From positions 39,321-103,320 of the forward strand of contig CAZBWO010000013.1 in the NCBI GenBank assembly GCA_964495885.1: 64,000 nt of DNA, read 5' to 3'. A program made the translations under genes and the position numbers. Source of the DNA: PALG01 sp964495885. GTDB lineage: Bacteria > Bacteroidota > Bacteroidia > Flavobacteriales > Flavobacteriaceae. The stretch's first letter is position 1; each line of letters starts with the position of its first letter. Shown here one piece after another: positions 1 to 8,641 of this stretch. The notes beneath the pieces are model-generated. The model had not been told where the DNA came from and did not search any database. It worked only from the letters and a program-made list of their open reading frames with translations.

Positions 1-16
1 ACTGAGCTACTCCCGC
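1..16 (-). tRNA. tRNA-Gly, 5' end only (cut by window edge)
   Basis: The reverse strand reads GCGGGAGTAGCTCAGT up to the window edge. This is the acceptor strand and start of the D-arm of a bacterial tRNA, most like tRNA-Gly. The anticodon lies outside the window, so the amino acid is inferred from the acceptor sequence and from the usual Thr-Tyr-Gly order next to hpf/xerC in Bacteroidota. Confidence 0.6.
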
Positions 17-178
17 TTATATTACCCCAGTTTACAAGGGGTTTACTTTCAAAATTTCAAAATTCTAGGATCTTCTATTTCCTAAAATGCGCGCAAAGTT
101 AATGATATTTCCGTTGGTTTCAAAATATTTAAAATATTATTCAAAACAACTACCACAAACTTGCCTTTAAAATTATTG

Positions 179-261
179 TGGGGAGAGCAGGATTCGAACC
201 TGCGAAGTTATAAAACAACAGAGTTACAGTCTGTCCTCGTTGGCCGCTTGAGTATCTCCCC
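179..261 (-). tRNA. tRNA-Tyr (anticodon GTA)
   Basis: On the minus strand the acceptor stem GGGGAGA (261-255) pairs with TCTCCCC (186-180), with discriminator A at 179. The T-loop GGTTCGAATCC is present, the anticodon GTA is at 227-225, and there is a long variable arm as expected for a class II tRNA. CCA is not encoded. It is the middle gene of a Thr-Tyr-Gly cluster. Confidence 0.95.
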
Positions 262-300
262 TTTCCAATAAAAGGTTCAAATTTTATAAGAACTTTTATG

Positions 301-374
301 AGCCGATGAAGGGACTCGAACCCCCGACCCCGAGATTACAAATCACGTGCTCTAGCCAGCTGAGCTACATCGGC
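301..374 (-). tRNA. tRNA-Thr (anticodon TGT)
   Basis: On the minus strand the acceptor GCCGATG (374-368) pairs with CATCGGC (308-302). The D-arm GTAGCTCAGCTGG, anticodon TGT (340-338) and T-arm GGGTTCGAGTCCC are all present. CCA is not encoded. It is the first tRNA of the cluster, downstream of the hpf terminator. Confidence 0.95.
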
Positions 375-406
375 AAATTGACTTTTTCGTCCTAAAAATT
401 CAGCAT

Positions 407-434
407 AAAAAAGTCCGTTATTTCTAACGGACTG
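407..434 (-). terminator. Intrinsic terminator after hpf
   Basis: On the minus strand the stem GTCCGTTA / TAACGGAC is followed by a run of six T. It lies 53 bp after the hpf stop and separates hpf from the tRNA cluster. Confidence 0.8.
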
Positions 435-486
435 CAAATGTATATAAATATTTGTTTCAAAAAAATCTTTTTGAAAAAAAATTACC

Positions 487-795
487 TTACATATGTGCGC
501 GTTGCTTTTGTTTTCTTTTTTTCAATTGTCGCTCCAATGAACGTGTACATTCATCGGTTCCCTGCTCAAAAGTTTTGGCTTCCTTTTTAATCATGAGATT
601 TTCACCTGGAATACTCAATAAAACTTCTACAACTTTATTAATCTTGTTGCTGGTCTTTTGCACTTTCAAAAAAACATCTGCGAAGATAATCCTATCGTAA
701 AATAACTCTAACTTGGAAAGTCTCTTTTCAATAAAATTAATGAGTTTTGGATCGGCTACGAAGTTTGGGGTTTCAATGTTCACTTTCATAGGCAT
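487..795 (-). CDS. hpf: Ribosome hibernation-promoting factor (short HPF/RaiA family)
   Basis: This 102-residue protein belongs to the sigma-54 modulation/S30EA family, which binds the 30S decoding region in stationary phase and inactivates or dimerises ribosomes. It opens MPMKVNIETPNF and has the family beta-alpha-beta-beta-beta-alpha pattern with a basic tail (KKRKQKQR). The length fits short HPF without the C-terminal dimerisation domain. A second Met two codons in (789) is an equally possible start. It follows xerC by 12 bp and is probably co-transcribed with it; a strong terminator follows. Confidence 0.88.
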   Translation of the reverse strand: MPMKVNIETPNFVADPKLINFIEKRLSKLELFYDRIIFADVFLKVQKTSNKINKVVEVLLSIPGENLMIKKEAKTFEQGTDECTRSLERQLKKRKQKQRAHM

Positions 796-807
796 GAAGT
801 TTAGTAG

Positions 808-1704
808 TTAGTCTCTGTTTTGGTTTCTGGGATGCGCTTTTTGATGCACTTGCTTTAACTGGGCTACGCTATGATGGGTGTAGACCTGTGTGGAAGCTAA
901 GCTCGCATGCCCAAGCAGTTCCTTCACTGCATTTAAGTCGGCCCCTTCATTTAAAAGGTGGGTGGCAAAGGAATGCCGAAGGATATGCGGACTTCGTTTT
1001 ACCTTTTCCGACGTCTTACTAAAATAAGAATTTATGATTTTGTAAACAAGTGAATCATAAATTTTCGACCCCTTTTTAGTTAGCAACAAATAAGAAGCAT
1101 CCTCTATCTCATTTAAACGTTCCCTTTCATCCAAATATTGTTGTATGGTTTTAATAACCGAGGGCAGTAATGGAATGATTCGTTCCTTGTTGCGTTTCCC
1201 CAACACTCTGATGGTTGCTTCGGAAAAGGAAATGTCTGAAACCTTCAAGTTCACAAGCTCTGCACGGCGCATTCCGGTGGCATAAAAAAGTTCTACAATA
1301 AGTTTATCACGAATCCCCTCAAATCCCTCTACTTCTGAAAGCATTGCAATTACCTGTTCTACTTCTGCTTCTGAAAAAGGAACCTGCAACTTCTTGGAAG
1401 TCTTTAGTGATTTGTGCTGTACTAAAGGATTTTCTGTAATCTGTTCTGTTTTCAGCAGGTATTTATAATAGGTCTTTAGGGAGGAAATTTTTCGGTTGAC
1501 ACTTCGGTTTGAAAGACCACCATCTACCAAAGAAACAATCCAACTTCTTATCATGCTGTAGTTGACAACCTCAATAGTTTGCAACTCGTATCTATCTTCC
1601 ACAAAACCAAGAAAATCTTCCAGATCTTTTTGATAGGCTGTTAGGGTGTGGGCAGAGTATTTTCGCTCCAGCGCTAGGTAATCAAGAAATTTTGAAAACG
1701 GCAT
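808..1704 (-). CDS. xerC: Tyrosine recombinase XerC/XerD family
   Basis: This 298-residue site-specific recombinase has an N-terminal SAM-like core-binding domain (about 1-90) and a catalytic domain (about 105-290). The full catalytic set is visible: R146 in ATGMRR, a Lys in the GKRNKER turn (about 170-174), H240 and R243 in HILRHSFATHLL, H266 in LLGHAS and the nucleophile Y275. Length and position between rpsU and hpf match the chromosomal Xer protein of Bacteroidota, which resolves chromosome dimers at dif, rather than a phage integrase. Whether this is XerC or XerD cannot be told from sequence alone. Confidence 0.88.
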   Translation of the reverse strand: MPFSKFLDYLALERKYSAHTLTAYQKDLEDFLGFVEDRYELQTIEVVNYSMIRSWIVSLVDGGLSNRSVNRKISSLKTYYKYLLKTEQITENPLVQHKSLKTSKKLQVPFSEAEVEQVIAMLSEVEGFEGIRDKLIVELFYATGMRRAELVNLKVSDISFSEATIRVLGKRNKERIIPLLPSVIKTIQQYLDERERLNEIEDASYLLLTKKGSKIYDSLVYKIINSYFSKTSEKVKRSPHILRHSFATHLLNEGADLNAVKELLGHASLASTQVYTHHSVAQLKQVHQKAHPRNQNRD

Positions 1705-1739
1705 TGTCTAAAGGTACAAAAACTTCAAAAATGGGGCAT

Positions 1740-1777
1740 AAAAAAATCCGCTGAAACTAGCTGCTCCAGCGGATTTT
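1740..1777 (-). terminator. Intrinsic terminator after rpsU
   Basis: On the minus strand the stem AAAATCCGCTG / CAGCGGATTTT is followed by a T tract. It sits between the rpsU stop (1802) and the xerC start (1704), so rpsU looks monocistronic. Confidence 0.85.
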
Positions 1778-1801
1778 CATTATTACAAAAAAAAGGAATT
1801 C

Positions 1802-1996
1802 TTAAATTTCTTCCTGATCTCTTAGATGTTGGATATACTGCGCTTTTTGAATTTGAGCCCTACGCATTACAGAAGGCTTGGTAAACTGCTGTCTGGCACG
1901 TAGCTGACGCATGGTCCCGGTACGATCAAACTTTCGCTTGAAACGTTTTAGCGCTCTATCAATATTTTCTCCGTCTTTAACTGGTATAATTAACAT
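1802..1996 (-). CDS. rpsU: 30S ribosomal protein bS21
   Basis: This 64-residue, very basic protein begins MLIIPVKDGENIDRALKR and ends in QYIQHLRDQEEI, typical of flavobacterial bS21. The ATG at 1996-1994 is chosen over an upstream in-frame Met (2029) for two reasons: it follows an exceptionally strong Shine-Dalgarno, and the -7 promoter box at 2027-2034 puts the likely transcript start downstream of 2029. Work on Flavobacterium johnsoniae ribosomes shows that bS21 with bS18 and bS6 sequesters the 16S anti-SD tail and that rpsU itself keeps a strong SD, consistent with autoregulation. The gene has its own promoter and terminator. Confidence 0.97.
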   Translation of the reverse strand: MLIIPVKDGENIDRALKRFKRKFDRTGTMRQLRARQQFTKPSVMRRAQIQKAQYIQHLRDQEEI

Positions 1997-2002
1997 AGTG
2001 TC

Positions 2003-2016
2003 ATCACCTCCTTTCT
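2003..2016 (-). promoter_or_regulatory. Extended Shine-Dalgarno of rpsU
   Basis: The minus strand reads AGAAAGGAGGTGAT, complementary over 14 nt to the usual 3' end of Bacteroidota 16S rRNA, with GGAGG ending 10 nt before the rpsU ATG. I saw no comparably long SD placed before another start in this window. Confidence 0.9.
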
Positions 2017-2026
2017 TTTGGGACGG

Positions 2027-2061
2027 CAAATATATAAATGAATTTTTAATTCCGCCGCAAA
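2027..2061 (-). promoter_or_regulatory. rpsU promoter (TTTG-N23-TATATTTG)
   Basis: On the minus strand the -7 box TATATTTG (2034-2027) lies 23 nt after a -33 TTTG (2061-2058). This matches the Bacteroidota consensus and predicts a 5' UTR of roughly 25 nt that just holds the SD. Confidence 0.7.
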
Positions 2062-2074
2062 AGTTTTCAAAAAA

Positions 2075-3484
2075 TTACTGTTCGAACAAAGATGCACGTT
2101 TGCTCAAGTCCTGAATCAACTTTTCTTCTTCCTCGCTTTCCAATAGTACATTGTAGTTTTTCCAGAATTCCTTATTGTAGGGTCTTGACTTGAATATATC
2201 TGAAGACCACTCCCTACTAAGTGCATCCTCTACCCTTGCTGAATCCTGAATGACTTCCGTAAAGAGCATCTCCTGAATTGTATAATAAAACAATTTATCC
2301 TTATCCTTTGGTTTGGCACCGTCCAAATTTTGATCGGAAGATCGATCACCAACATTGATAAGTTTTGGGGATTCGTAATAAATATAATTGGGATACATCT
2401 TGTCATTGATATCCTTATAAGTCATTACCAGTTTATGGTTTACCAACGTATCAAACAGACTTTTGCTTCTACGTTTTTGTGCATCAGACGCAGCTACCAA
2501 CTCATATTCAATTCGCTTAATGGCATAGTTATCATAATAAATGTAAATCCAGCCATTGGCTTCGAATCCTTCATTGAAGATATTCTTGGTACCCAGCCCC
2601 ACATATTCTGAACCCTTATTGATTTTAATTTTATAAATCTTTCTTCCGTCATCCACCAAAATGGTATCCAATGTAAATTGGTGCTTATCCAATACATCAT
2701 CGCCCAATAAGGAAAATCGCATGTTTGCATTCCGAACCATATTGAGTCTTCCTTTGAATAGGTTTTCGAGTCCGTTGGTACGTTCATCATTCCATTTAAT
2801 AGCTTTGACCAATGTGGAAGTTTTAATGGTATCCCTTCGAAGGTTTTTAGCACGAAGGTTCACATTCCTTGCATTGTACCGAAGATAGGATACATAGGCG
2901 TATAAACTATCTACATCACGCAAATCATAGCTTTTCCGCATTTCATCTACATTAATTCTGAGATTATCCTTGGAACCCGAAGCATAACTGGAGTCATACA
3001 ATGTAAGGGCGCTTTCAATAAGCCACTTGTATTCTTTTTTGTTTCGTTCCCTGTGCCGTAAAAATCCCTTTTGAAGGTAAGGGCCATCTGGTAAATTCCT
3101 TGGGAGCCTTTCAATTGCTTTTTGCACAATCCCATTTCCTGTTGTTGGCCTGGGATCTGCCACAATCAACACCTCATCAAGAGAAGCAATATCTTCTTCC
3201 AGAAATACATCCATGGAACCATCAAATTCTTCCACTGGGGTTTTAAAACTCTTAAATCCTATGGAAGAAATCACCAAGGTATCCTTTTTAAGATTCTGCG
3301 GAACAGATAACAAGAATTTTCCATCAATATTACTTACCGTTCCTACCGTGGAATTCTGAATATAGATACTTGCGCTTTCTATGGGTTCAAAGGTGTTAAA
3401 ATCTACCACCTTTCCGCTAATTTCCAATTGCGCAAACGCTTGCAGACAAAAAAAACTTAAACTAAAAGCTAGGATGTATTTCAT
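2075..3484 (-). CDS. Secreted carboxypeptidase-regulatory-like (CarboxypepD_reg) domain protein
   Basis: A 469-residue secreted protein with signal peptide MKYILAFSLSFFCLQAFAQ. An N-terminal carboxypeptidase-D-regulatory-like beta sandwich follows (ISGKVVDFNTFEPIESASIYI...SIGFKS, about 20-105), of the kind found at the front of SusC-like receptors. The remaining 360 residues carry no plug or barrel signature that I recognise and contain many charged beta-type segments. The ATG at 3484 is preferred over a TTG two codons upstream. It starts 11 bp after the acyl-CoA dehydrogenase gene and is probably co-transcribed. Function is unknown; a cell-surface or periplasmic role is inferred. Confidence 0.75.
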   Translation of the reverse strand: MKYILAFSLSFFCLQAFAQLEISGKVVDFNTFEPIESASIYIQNSTVGTVSNIDGKFLLSVPQNLKKDTLVISSIGFKSFKTPVEEFDGSMDVFLEEDIASLDEVLIVADPRPTTGNGIVQKAIERLPRNLPDGPYLQKGFLRHRERNKKEYKWLIESALTLYDSSYASGSKDNLRINVDEMRKSYDLRDVDSLYAYVSYLRYNARNVNLRAKNLRRDTIKTSTLVKAIKWNDERTNGLENLFKGRLNMVRNANMRFSLLGDDVLDKHQFTLDTILVDDGRKIYKIKINKGSEYVGLGTKNIFNEGFEANGWIYIYYDNYAIKRIEYELVAASDAQKRRSKSLFDTLVNHKLVMTYKDINDKMYPNYIYYESPKLINVGDRSSDQNLDGAKPKDKDKLFYYTIQEMLFTEVIQDSARVEDALSREWSSDIFKSRPYNKEFWKNYNVLLESEEEEKLIQDLSKRASLFEQ

Positions 3485-3495
3485 ATTCAATAAGC

Positions 3496-4659
3496 TTAGG
3501 TGGCAGGTTTATATTCTTTTCCATCAACAACCATCTTTGCAATGATTTCCCGTAAAATTTCTGAAGTGCCCCCGCCAATTGGCCCCAACCTGCTATCACG
3601 CAAATGCCGTGCCATAGGGTATTCTTCCATGTAGCCATATCCGCCCAAAAATTGTAAACATTCATAGGCAACTTCATCGGCCACTTTGGTGGAAATTAGT
3701 TTAGACATGGTAGCCTCCTTTACAGGATACTCCCCATCTCCTAAACTTTTTGCAGTATGATAGTTGAAAACTTTACATAGTTCCACTTCGGAAGACAACT
3801 GGGCAAACTTATGCCGCAAAGCCTGAAACTCCGTAAGGGATTTCCCAAAGGCAGTTCTGTCCTTCATATATTGAAGTGCATACTCCAGCGCCCATTCACT
3901 TCGGGCATGTGCATTGATTCCCATAAGTAATCGCTCTAGGGCAAAATGCTGCATGATATATGCGAAACCTTTGTTTTCTTCGCCCATCAAATTTTCGGCA
4001 GGTACTTTTACATTATCAAAAGCAATTTCCCCAGTATCACTCGCGCGCCATCCCAACTTATCCAATTTGGTAGCAGAAAGACCTGGAGTCTCACGATCTA
4101 CCACAAAAATACTAATGCCTTTGTTCCCCAATTCTGGAGCAGTTTTGGCTGCCACAATAAGATAGTCACTATATACCCCATTGGTTATAAAGGTCTTTGA
4201 GCCATTCAAAATATAATGGTCTCCCTCTTTAACGGCCGTTGAACGCATTCCCCCTACATCACTTCCCCCAAAGGGTTCTGAAATACAAAGACATCCTATT
4301 TTCTCACCGGTAATACTTGGAGCCAAATATTTTTCCTTTTGTGCATGATTGCCCTCTTTATTGAGATGGGTCATCGCCAAATAAGCATGAGCCCACATGG
4401 CAGCGGCAAATCCTCCACTGTTGATGTGTTGCATTTCTTCCAGGAAAATGACCATATAAAAAACGTCTAAATCAAGACCTCCGTATTGTTCAGGGTATGA
4501 AATTCCGAAGTAGCCCATTTCCCCCATTTTCTCCCAAATAAATCGTTCTATGGTTCCTGTGCTTTCCCACTTCTCTATATGTGGAACCACTTCTTTTTGG
4601 AGAAATTCCCTAAAAGATTTTCTGAAAAAATCGTGTTCTTCGGTAAAGTATTGCTTCAT
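3496..4659 (-). CDS. Acyl-CoA dehydrogenase (LCAD/IVD-type active site)
   Basis: This 387-residue FAD enzyme catalyses alpha,beta-dehydrogenation of acyl-CoA. It has the family signatures CLCISEPFGGSDVGG (123-137) for FAD/substrate binding and LGGYGYMEEYPMARHLRDSR near the C terminus. The position that holds the catalytic Glu in medium-chain enzymes (YEGT) is GGGT here. E242 in FALERLLMG instead matches the helix-G Glu used by long-chain and isovaleryl-CoA dehydrogenases. So the enzyme should be active, with a long-chain or branched-chain type of substrate. It heads a short operon with the CarboxypepD_reg gene. Confidence 0.88.
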   Translation of the reverse strand: MKQYFTEEHDFFRKSFREFLQKEVVPHIEKWESTGTIERFIWEKMGEMGYFGISYPEQYGGLDLDVFYMVIFLEEMQHINSGGFAAAMWAHAYLAMTHLNKEGNHAQKEKYLAPSITGEKIGCLCISEPFGGSDVGGMRSTAVKEGDHYILNGSKTFITNGVYSDYLIVAAKTAPELGNKGISIFVVDRETPGLSATKLDKLGWRASDTGEIAFDNVKVPAENLMGEENKGFAYIMQHFALERLLMGINAHARSEWALEYALQYMKDRTAFGKSLTEFQALRHKFAQLSSEVELCKVFNYHTAKSLGDGEYPVKEATMSKLISTKVADEVAYECLQFLGGYGYMEEYPMARHLRDSRLGPIGGGTSEILREIIAKMVVDGKEYKPAT

Positions 4660-4709
4660 GAATCTAATTTGTGTTATGACTCCTAAGATAAGGAATCTGG
4701 ATGTGGTCG

Positions 4710-5594
4710 TTATTCTGCGAACAAATATAATTCAATTAACTTAAATTGTTGGGCGGACAATCCTTCTAAATTTTCGAGTTCCCCCAAGGTTGAAATCCCT
4801 TCCCTAAGCCTCACAAACTCCCAAATATCCTTTCCCAATTGAAAGGAGATTCCTGGCAAAGTGGCCAAATCTGAAGCAGTTGCGGTATTAATATTCATTT
4901 GTGCAAGGGGCTTTGGGCTTTTTAATGTAAAGTCATCAAGAATCTTTAGGATGGTTTCCTCCCTCAAACCATATACACCATATAATTGCTTTTCATCTGC
5001 GAACCCTCCAATCCTTTCCCTAAAAGCCACAATACGTTCACTTAAAACGGGACCTACTCCATAAACCTCCTTTAAATTTTCTGCGGAAGCTGAATTTAAA
5101 TCCACTTTTTCAGCTGCACTTTTTTTAACCGAATATTGTTTTTTGCTTCGGAAGGATTTAGAATTGGTTACCCACGCTGGGAACTTGAAGTAGGGAGCAA
5201 TAGAATCCATCCATTCTTTCGAGACATGAGTTACCCGTTGGAAATCTGCTTTTGAATTTATCCACTGTCCTTTTTCCCTAAATGCCTGAAGCCTATCAAA
5301 TTCTTCGGTGGAAAGTCCAATAACATACGCTTTATAATCTGTGATGAAATTGGGGTTGAAAGGATACAGTCTTGGCGTTTTTTGTTTCAGTGCTTCCTCA
5401 CGCAATGAATCTATGCGCTTTTGTTCTGCAATGAGTTCCTCTGAAGAAATATCTATTGGGTGTGCATGATTTTCCCAAGGATACTGATATTTTACATACA
5501 ATAACCCAACAATCAATATTAGAAATAAAAGCATCCCGCCTTGCTCACTTCTTGAAAAGCTAAAACGGGATGCAAAATTCTTTTTAAAAAACAT
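4710..5594 (-). CDS. Membrane-anchored helix-hairpin-helix (ComEA-like) protein
   Basis: A 294-residue protein with a short cytoplasmic N terminus, one membrane segment (GGMLLFLILIVGLLYVKY, about 19-36) and several helix-hairpin-helix modules: about 84-130 (NFITDYKAYVIGLS...), 165-215 (DLNSASAENLKEVYGVGPVLSERI) and 230-290 (NINTATASDLATLPGI). HhH modules bind DNA without sequence specificity, and ComEA-type proteins bind incoming DNA at the membrane. A role in DNA uptake is possible, but no other competence gene is nearby. It stands between the acyl-CoA dehydrogenase and the AGCS symporter. Confidence 0.8.
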   Translation of the reverse strand: MFFKKNFASRFSFSRSEQGGMLLFLILIVGLLYVKYQYPWENHAHPIDISSEELIAEQKRIDSLREEALKQKTPRLYPFNPNFITDYKAYVIGLSTEEFDRLQAFREKGQWINSKADFQRVTHVSKEWMDSIAPYFKFPAWVTNSKSFRSKKQYSVKKSAAEKVDLNSASAENLKEVYGVGPVLSERIVAFRERIGGFADEKQLYGVYGLREETILKILDDFTLKSPKPLAQMNINTATASDLATLPGISFQLGKDIWEFVRLREGISTLGELENLEGLSAQQFKLIELYLFAE

Positions 5595-5635
5595 AACTCC
5601 GCAATTTGAAGGTTGGGGAGTTACATATTTTAGTT

Positions 5636-7261
5636 TTACATATGCTTGGTGAGGTCTTCAGCTCCTTCATCAAGAGCATCAGACTTCTTCCTAATGGCAT
5701 TCATATATTTTTTCAATTCCTTTCGTACTACAGGAGTTAACAACAATACCCCAATGATATTCGGAACAACCATTGCAAAGATCATTGCATCAGAGAAATC
5801 GATTACAGAACCTAAACTAATGGATGCACCAACGATTACGAAAATAATGAACAACACCTTATAAATAAGATCGGTAACCCTTCCCCTTCCGAAAAGGAAT
5901 TTCCAACCCTGCATTCCGTAATAAGACCACGAAATCATGGTTGAAAAAGCAAAAAGAATTACAGCTATCGTCAAGACGATAGAGAAATGGGGAATGACAC
6001 TATCAAAAGCCGTAGCCGTCATTTCTACGCCCTCGGTAATCTCTGTACCATAGGTCATAAAACCGCCTTCAAAGTTGGTGATGATAATTACCAAGGCCGT
6101 CATAGTACAAATCACCACAGTATCCACAAAAGGCTCAAGTAGTGCAACAATTCCTTCACTCGCGGGGTACTTTGTACGAACTGCCGAGTGGGCAATTGCG
6201 GCAGAACCTACACCTGCTTCGTTAGAAAATGCCCCTCTTCTTATCCCTTGAATCATCACCCCTACTAATCCACCAGCGATTCCCAATCCAGAGAATGCAC
6301 CTTCAAAAATTAATCCGAAGGCATCCCCAATGTGGTTATAGTTGGCGACTAATATTACAATGGCAGCGAGTACATAAATACCTGCCATGAAAGGAACAAT
6401 CTTTTCAGTTACCGAAGCAATTCTTTTAATACCCCCAATAATTACAACAGCCACTAAAACAGACATTCCTATTCCAAAGAACATTCCTGCATTGTCACCC
6501 GTTAACTCGAATAATTTAGTAAACTGTGCTGCTGCTTGGTTGGCCTGAAACATATTTCCGCCTCCAAAAGAACCTCCAATCACAAACACTGCGAAGATAA
6601 TTGCCAACACTTTTCCAAATCCGCCAGCACCTTTCTCCCGAAGTCCTTTTGAAAGGTAATACATTGGACCACCGTATACGGTTCCATCTTCTCCTACATC
6701 CCTATATTTTACCCCAAGGGTACATTCTGCAAATTTGGAAGCCATCCCTAAAATTCCTGCAACGATCATCCAAAATGTTGCACCTGGACCTCCAATGGAA
6801 AGTGCTACTGCAACTCCGGCAATATTTCCTAGACCAACAGTTGCAGATAGTGCAGCCGTTAGTGCCTGGAAGTGGGAAACCTCCCCATCTGCACTTTCAT
6901 CGCGAATAGTTTCTGGCAAATCGTGCCCCTCATTGGGCGTTACATCTCCATAAAGGGTATCTACCCCGTGTTTTTCTATATCCTCGTACTTCCCACGAAC
7001 TACCTTTAGGGCAGTTACAAATCCAGTAATATTGATAAGTTTAAAGTAAATAGTAAAGTATACCGCACCACCAATCAACACAATAAGTACCCAAGGAATC
7101 CTGAATTCTTCGGAAAAAGGGATTTCCTTAAAAATTAACTCTACGAACCAGCCCGTGTACTGACTAAAAACAGCATCTATTTTTTCCGCAGTACTTTGCT
7201 CTTGAGCAAAACTTAGTAAAGGGGTCATGATTGCTAAGAGGAATAGGTATAACTTTTTCAT
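5636..7261 (-). CDS. Sodium:alanine/glycine symporter (AGCS family)
   Basis: This 541-residue transporter of about 10-11 membrane segments takes up small amino acids with Na+. The AGCS hallmark HFQALTAALSATVGLGNIAG followed by GGPGATFWM is at about 130-165, and the second hallmark FSNEAGVGSAAIAHSA lies past the middle. An N-terminal signal-like segment (MKKLYLFLLAIMTPLLSFAQ) and an acidic loop at about 95-125 extend the usual length, as in other Bacteroidota members. It appears monocistronic, with gaps of 41 and 98 bp to its neighbours. Confidence 0.92.
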   Translation of the reverse strand: MKKLYLFLLAIMTPLLSFAQEQSTAEKIDAVFSQYTGWFVELIFKEIPFSEEFRIPWVLIVLIGGAVYFTIYFKLINITGFVTALKVVRGKYEDIEKHGVDTLYGDVTPNEGHDLPETIRDESADGEVSHFQALTAALSATVGLGNIAGVAVALSIGGPGATFWMIVAGILGMASKFAECTLGVKYRDVGEDGTVYGGPMYYLSKGLREKGAGGFGKVLAIIFAVFVIGGSFGGGNMFQANQAAAQFTKLFELTGDNAGMFFGIGMSVLVAVVIIGGIKRIASVTEKIVPFMAGIYVLAAIVILVANYNHIGDAFGLIFEGAFSGLGIAGGLVGVMIQGIRRGAFSNEAGVGSAAIAHSAVRTKYPASEGIVALLEPFVDTVVICTMTALVIIITNFEGGFMTYGTEITEGVEMTATAFDSVIPHFSIVLTIAVILFAFSTMISWSYYGMQGWKFLFGRGRVTDLIYKVLFIIFVIVGASISLGSVIDFSDAMIFAMVVPNIIGVLLLTPVVRKELKKYMNAIRKKSDALDEGAEDLTKHM

Positions 7262-7359
7262 TGATTGGTTTTTAATGAAGTTAACATTTATTTAAAGTAG
7301 CAAGATGCTAAAAAATTTACCGTTTTCAAATTTTTAGGGGGGAATTGTACTCGAAATAC

Positions 7360-8370
7360 TTAAACGTGGTAAAGCTGTTTTAAACTTTCAATTTGATTGG
7401 GGCGTCCAATTAGAATAAGCTTAGAATCCTTTTTAAGCACAAGGGATGGTTCTGGATTTACAATGTATTCCCCTTCGGGTGTTTTGTAACCAATTATAGA
7501 GCACCCTGTTTTTCTGCGAAGGTCTAAATCCCTAATCGCTTGCTCCTTTCCGCTAGGGCATACTTTTTCAAAAGGAATTTGCTCCACATTAATACTATCC
7601 TCCTCCCCAGAAACCGTAAGATTGTCTAAAAACTCTACCAAATCTGGAACCACTACCAAAGAAGCCATGTGCTCACCACCTATCCTGTCTGGCATAATTA
7701 CATTATTGGCCCCAGCGAGTTTTAATTTTTGATAGGAAGTTTCTTCGGTGGCCCGACTAATAATTTTCAAGTCCTTGTTCATTTGCCTAGCGGAAAGTAC
7801 TACAAAAAGGTTATCAGCATCACTGGGAAGTGCACAAATTAGAGTCGAAGCCCTTTCAATACCGGCCCTAAGCAAGGTTTCATCTTCATTGGCGTTACCT
7901 TGTACGAACAGGTGGTTTTCATCATAAAAACGTTCTACAATGGCTTCATTTTTTTCTACTACTACATAATCTTGATTGTAGGCTTCTAATTTATGAACGG
8001 CTTGTTGACCGTTCCGGCCAAAACCGCAAACAATTATATGCCCATGAAGATGATCTATTTTTTCCTGCACTTTTTTATATCTTATATTACCAATATTACT
8101 TTTACTTAATATATATTCTGAAATAACCTTAATGGCATACCCTACGATAAAGATACTGGAAAGAATCAAAAATGAGGTAAAAATCTTTTCCGAAGCAGAC
8201 ATGGGGTGCAGTTCACCAAAACCTACGGTTGTAATGGTAATAACCGTCATGTATATAGCATCAATCCAAGTATAACTGTACATCAACCTGAAACCAAAAA
8301 TCCCCAGTAAAAAAACCAGTAATAATAGTAGGATTGCTCCGGTAATCTTATTTTGGAATAATTTGGTCAT
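7360..8370 (-). CDS. Two-TM potassium channel with RCK/TrkA-N domain
   Basis: This 336-residue protein has two membrane helices (about 11-30 and 64-85) flanking a pore loop with selectivity filter TVGFGE (48-53). A TrkA-N (RCK) NAD-binding domain begins at IIVCGFGRNGQQ (about 112-123) and a TrkA-C-like domain ends the protein. The filter sequence GFG rather than GYG is a known variant. The layout matches MthK/Kch-type ligand-gated K+ channels. Its start overlaps the end of the PspC gene by 4 bp (ATGA), implying translational coupling. Confidence 0.9.
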   Translation of the reverse strand: MTKLFQNKITGAILLLLLVFLLGIFGFRLMYSYTWIDAIYMTVITITTVGFGELHPMSASEKIFTSFLILSSIFIVGYAIKVISEYILSKSNIGNIRYKKVQEKIDHLHGHIIVCGFGRNGQQAVHKLEAYNQDYVVVEKNEAIVERFYDENHLFVQGNANEDETLLRAGIERASTLICALPSDADNLFVVLSARQMNKDLKIISRATEETSYQKLKLAGANNVIMPDRIGGEHMASLVVVPDLVEFLDNLTVSGEEDSINVEQIPFEKVCPSGKEQAIRDLDLRRKTGCSIIGYKTPEGEYIVNPEPSLVLKKDSKLILIGRPNQIESLKQLYHV

Positions 8371-8597
8371 AAATCAAATACGGAAGTCCGTTTAGTATAG
8401 ACTAAGTCTTTTATTTTGAGCCAAAAGGCTAAAAACAGGTAAAATGCAAACCCTATTCCCAATGTGGCAAAACTCACATAGATAAATGAAATACGTACGG
8501 TCTTTGCCCGCATGCCCAAGCGCTCGGCTAATCTGGAACAAACATAAAAGCCGTGCCTTTCAAAAAAATGCCGGAGATCGTACATGAATTGCATCAT
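8367..8597 (-). CDS. PspC-domain small membrane protein
   Basis: A 76-residue protein whose segment VCSRLAERLGMRAKTVRISFIYVSFATLGIG is a PspC domain: an amphipathic lead followed by one membrane helix. PspC proteins act in envelope stress (phage-shock) responses. Two Met codons at 8597 and 8594 and a third at 8585 are possible starts. The 4-bp overlap with the K+ channel gene suggests that the two are made together, which may couple ion flux to membrane stress (inference). Confidence 0.78.
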   Translation of the reverse strand: MMQFMYDLRHFFERHGFYVCSRLAERLGMRAKTVRISFIYVSFATLGIGFAFYLFLAFWLKIKDLVYTKRTSVFDL

Positions 8598-8641
8598 TTG
8601 GGAAAATTACTGCTTTTTCCTATAATAAAAAACCATTTGGG

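Noticed and set aside
808..1704. Tyrosine recombinase as a sign of a prophage or island
   Set aside because: It sits in the conserved rpsU-xerC-hpf block and has chromosomal Xer length; no phage genes or att sites are nearby.
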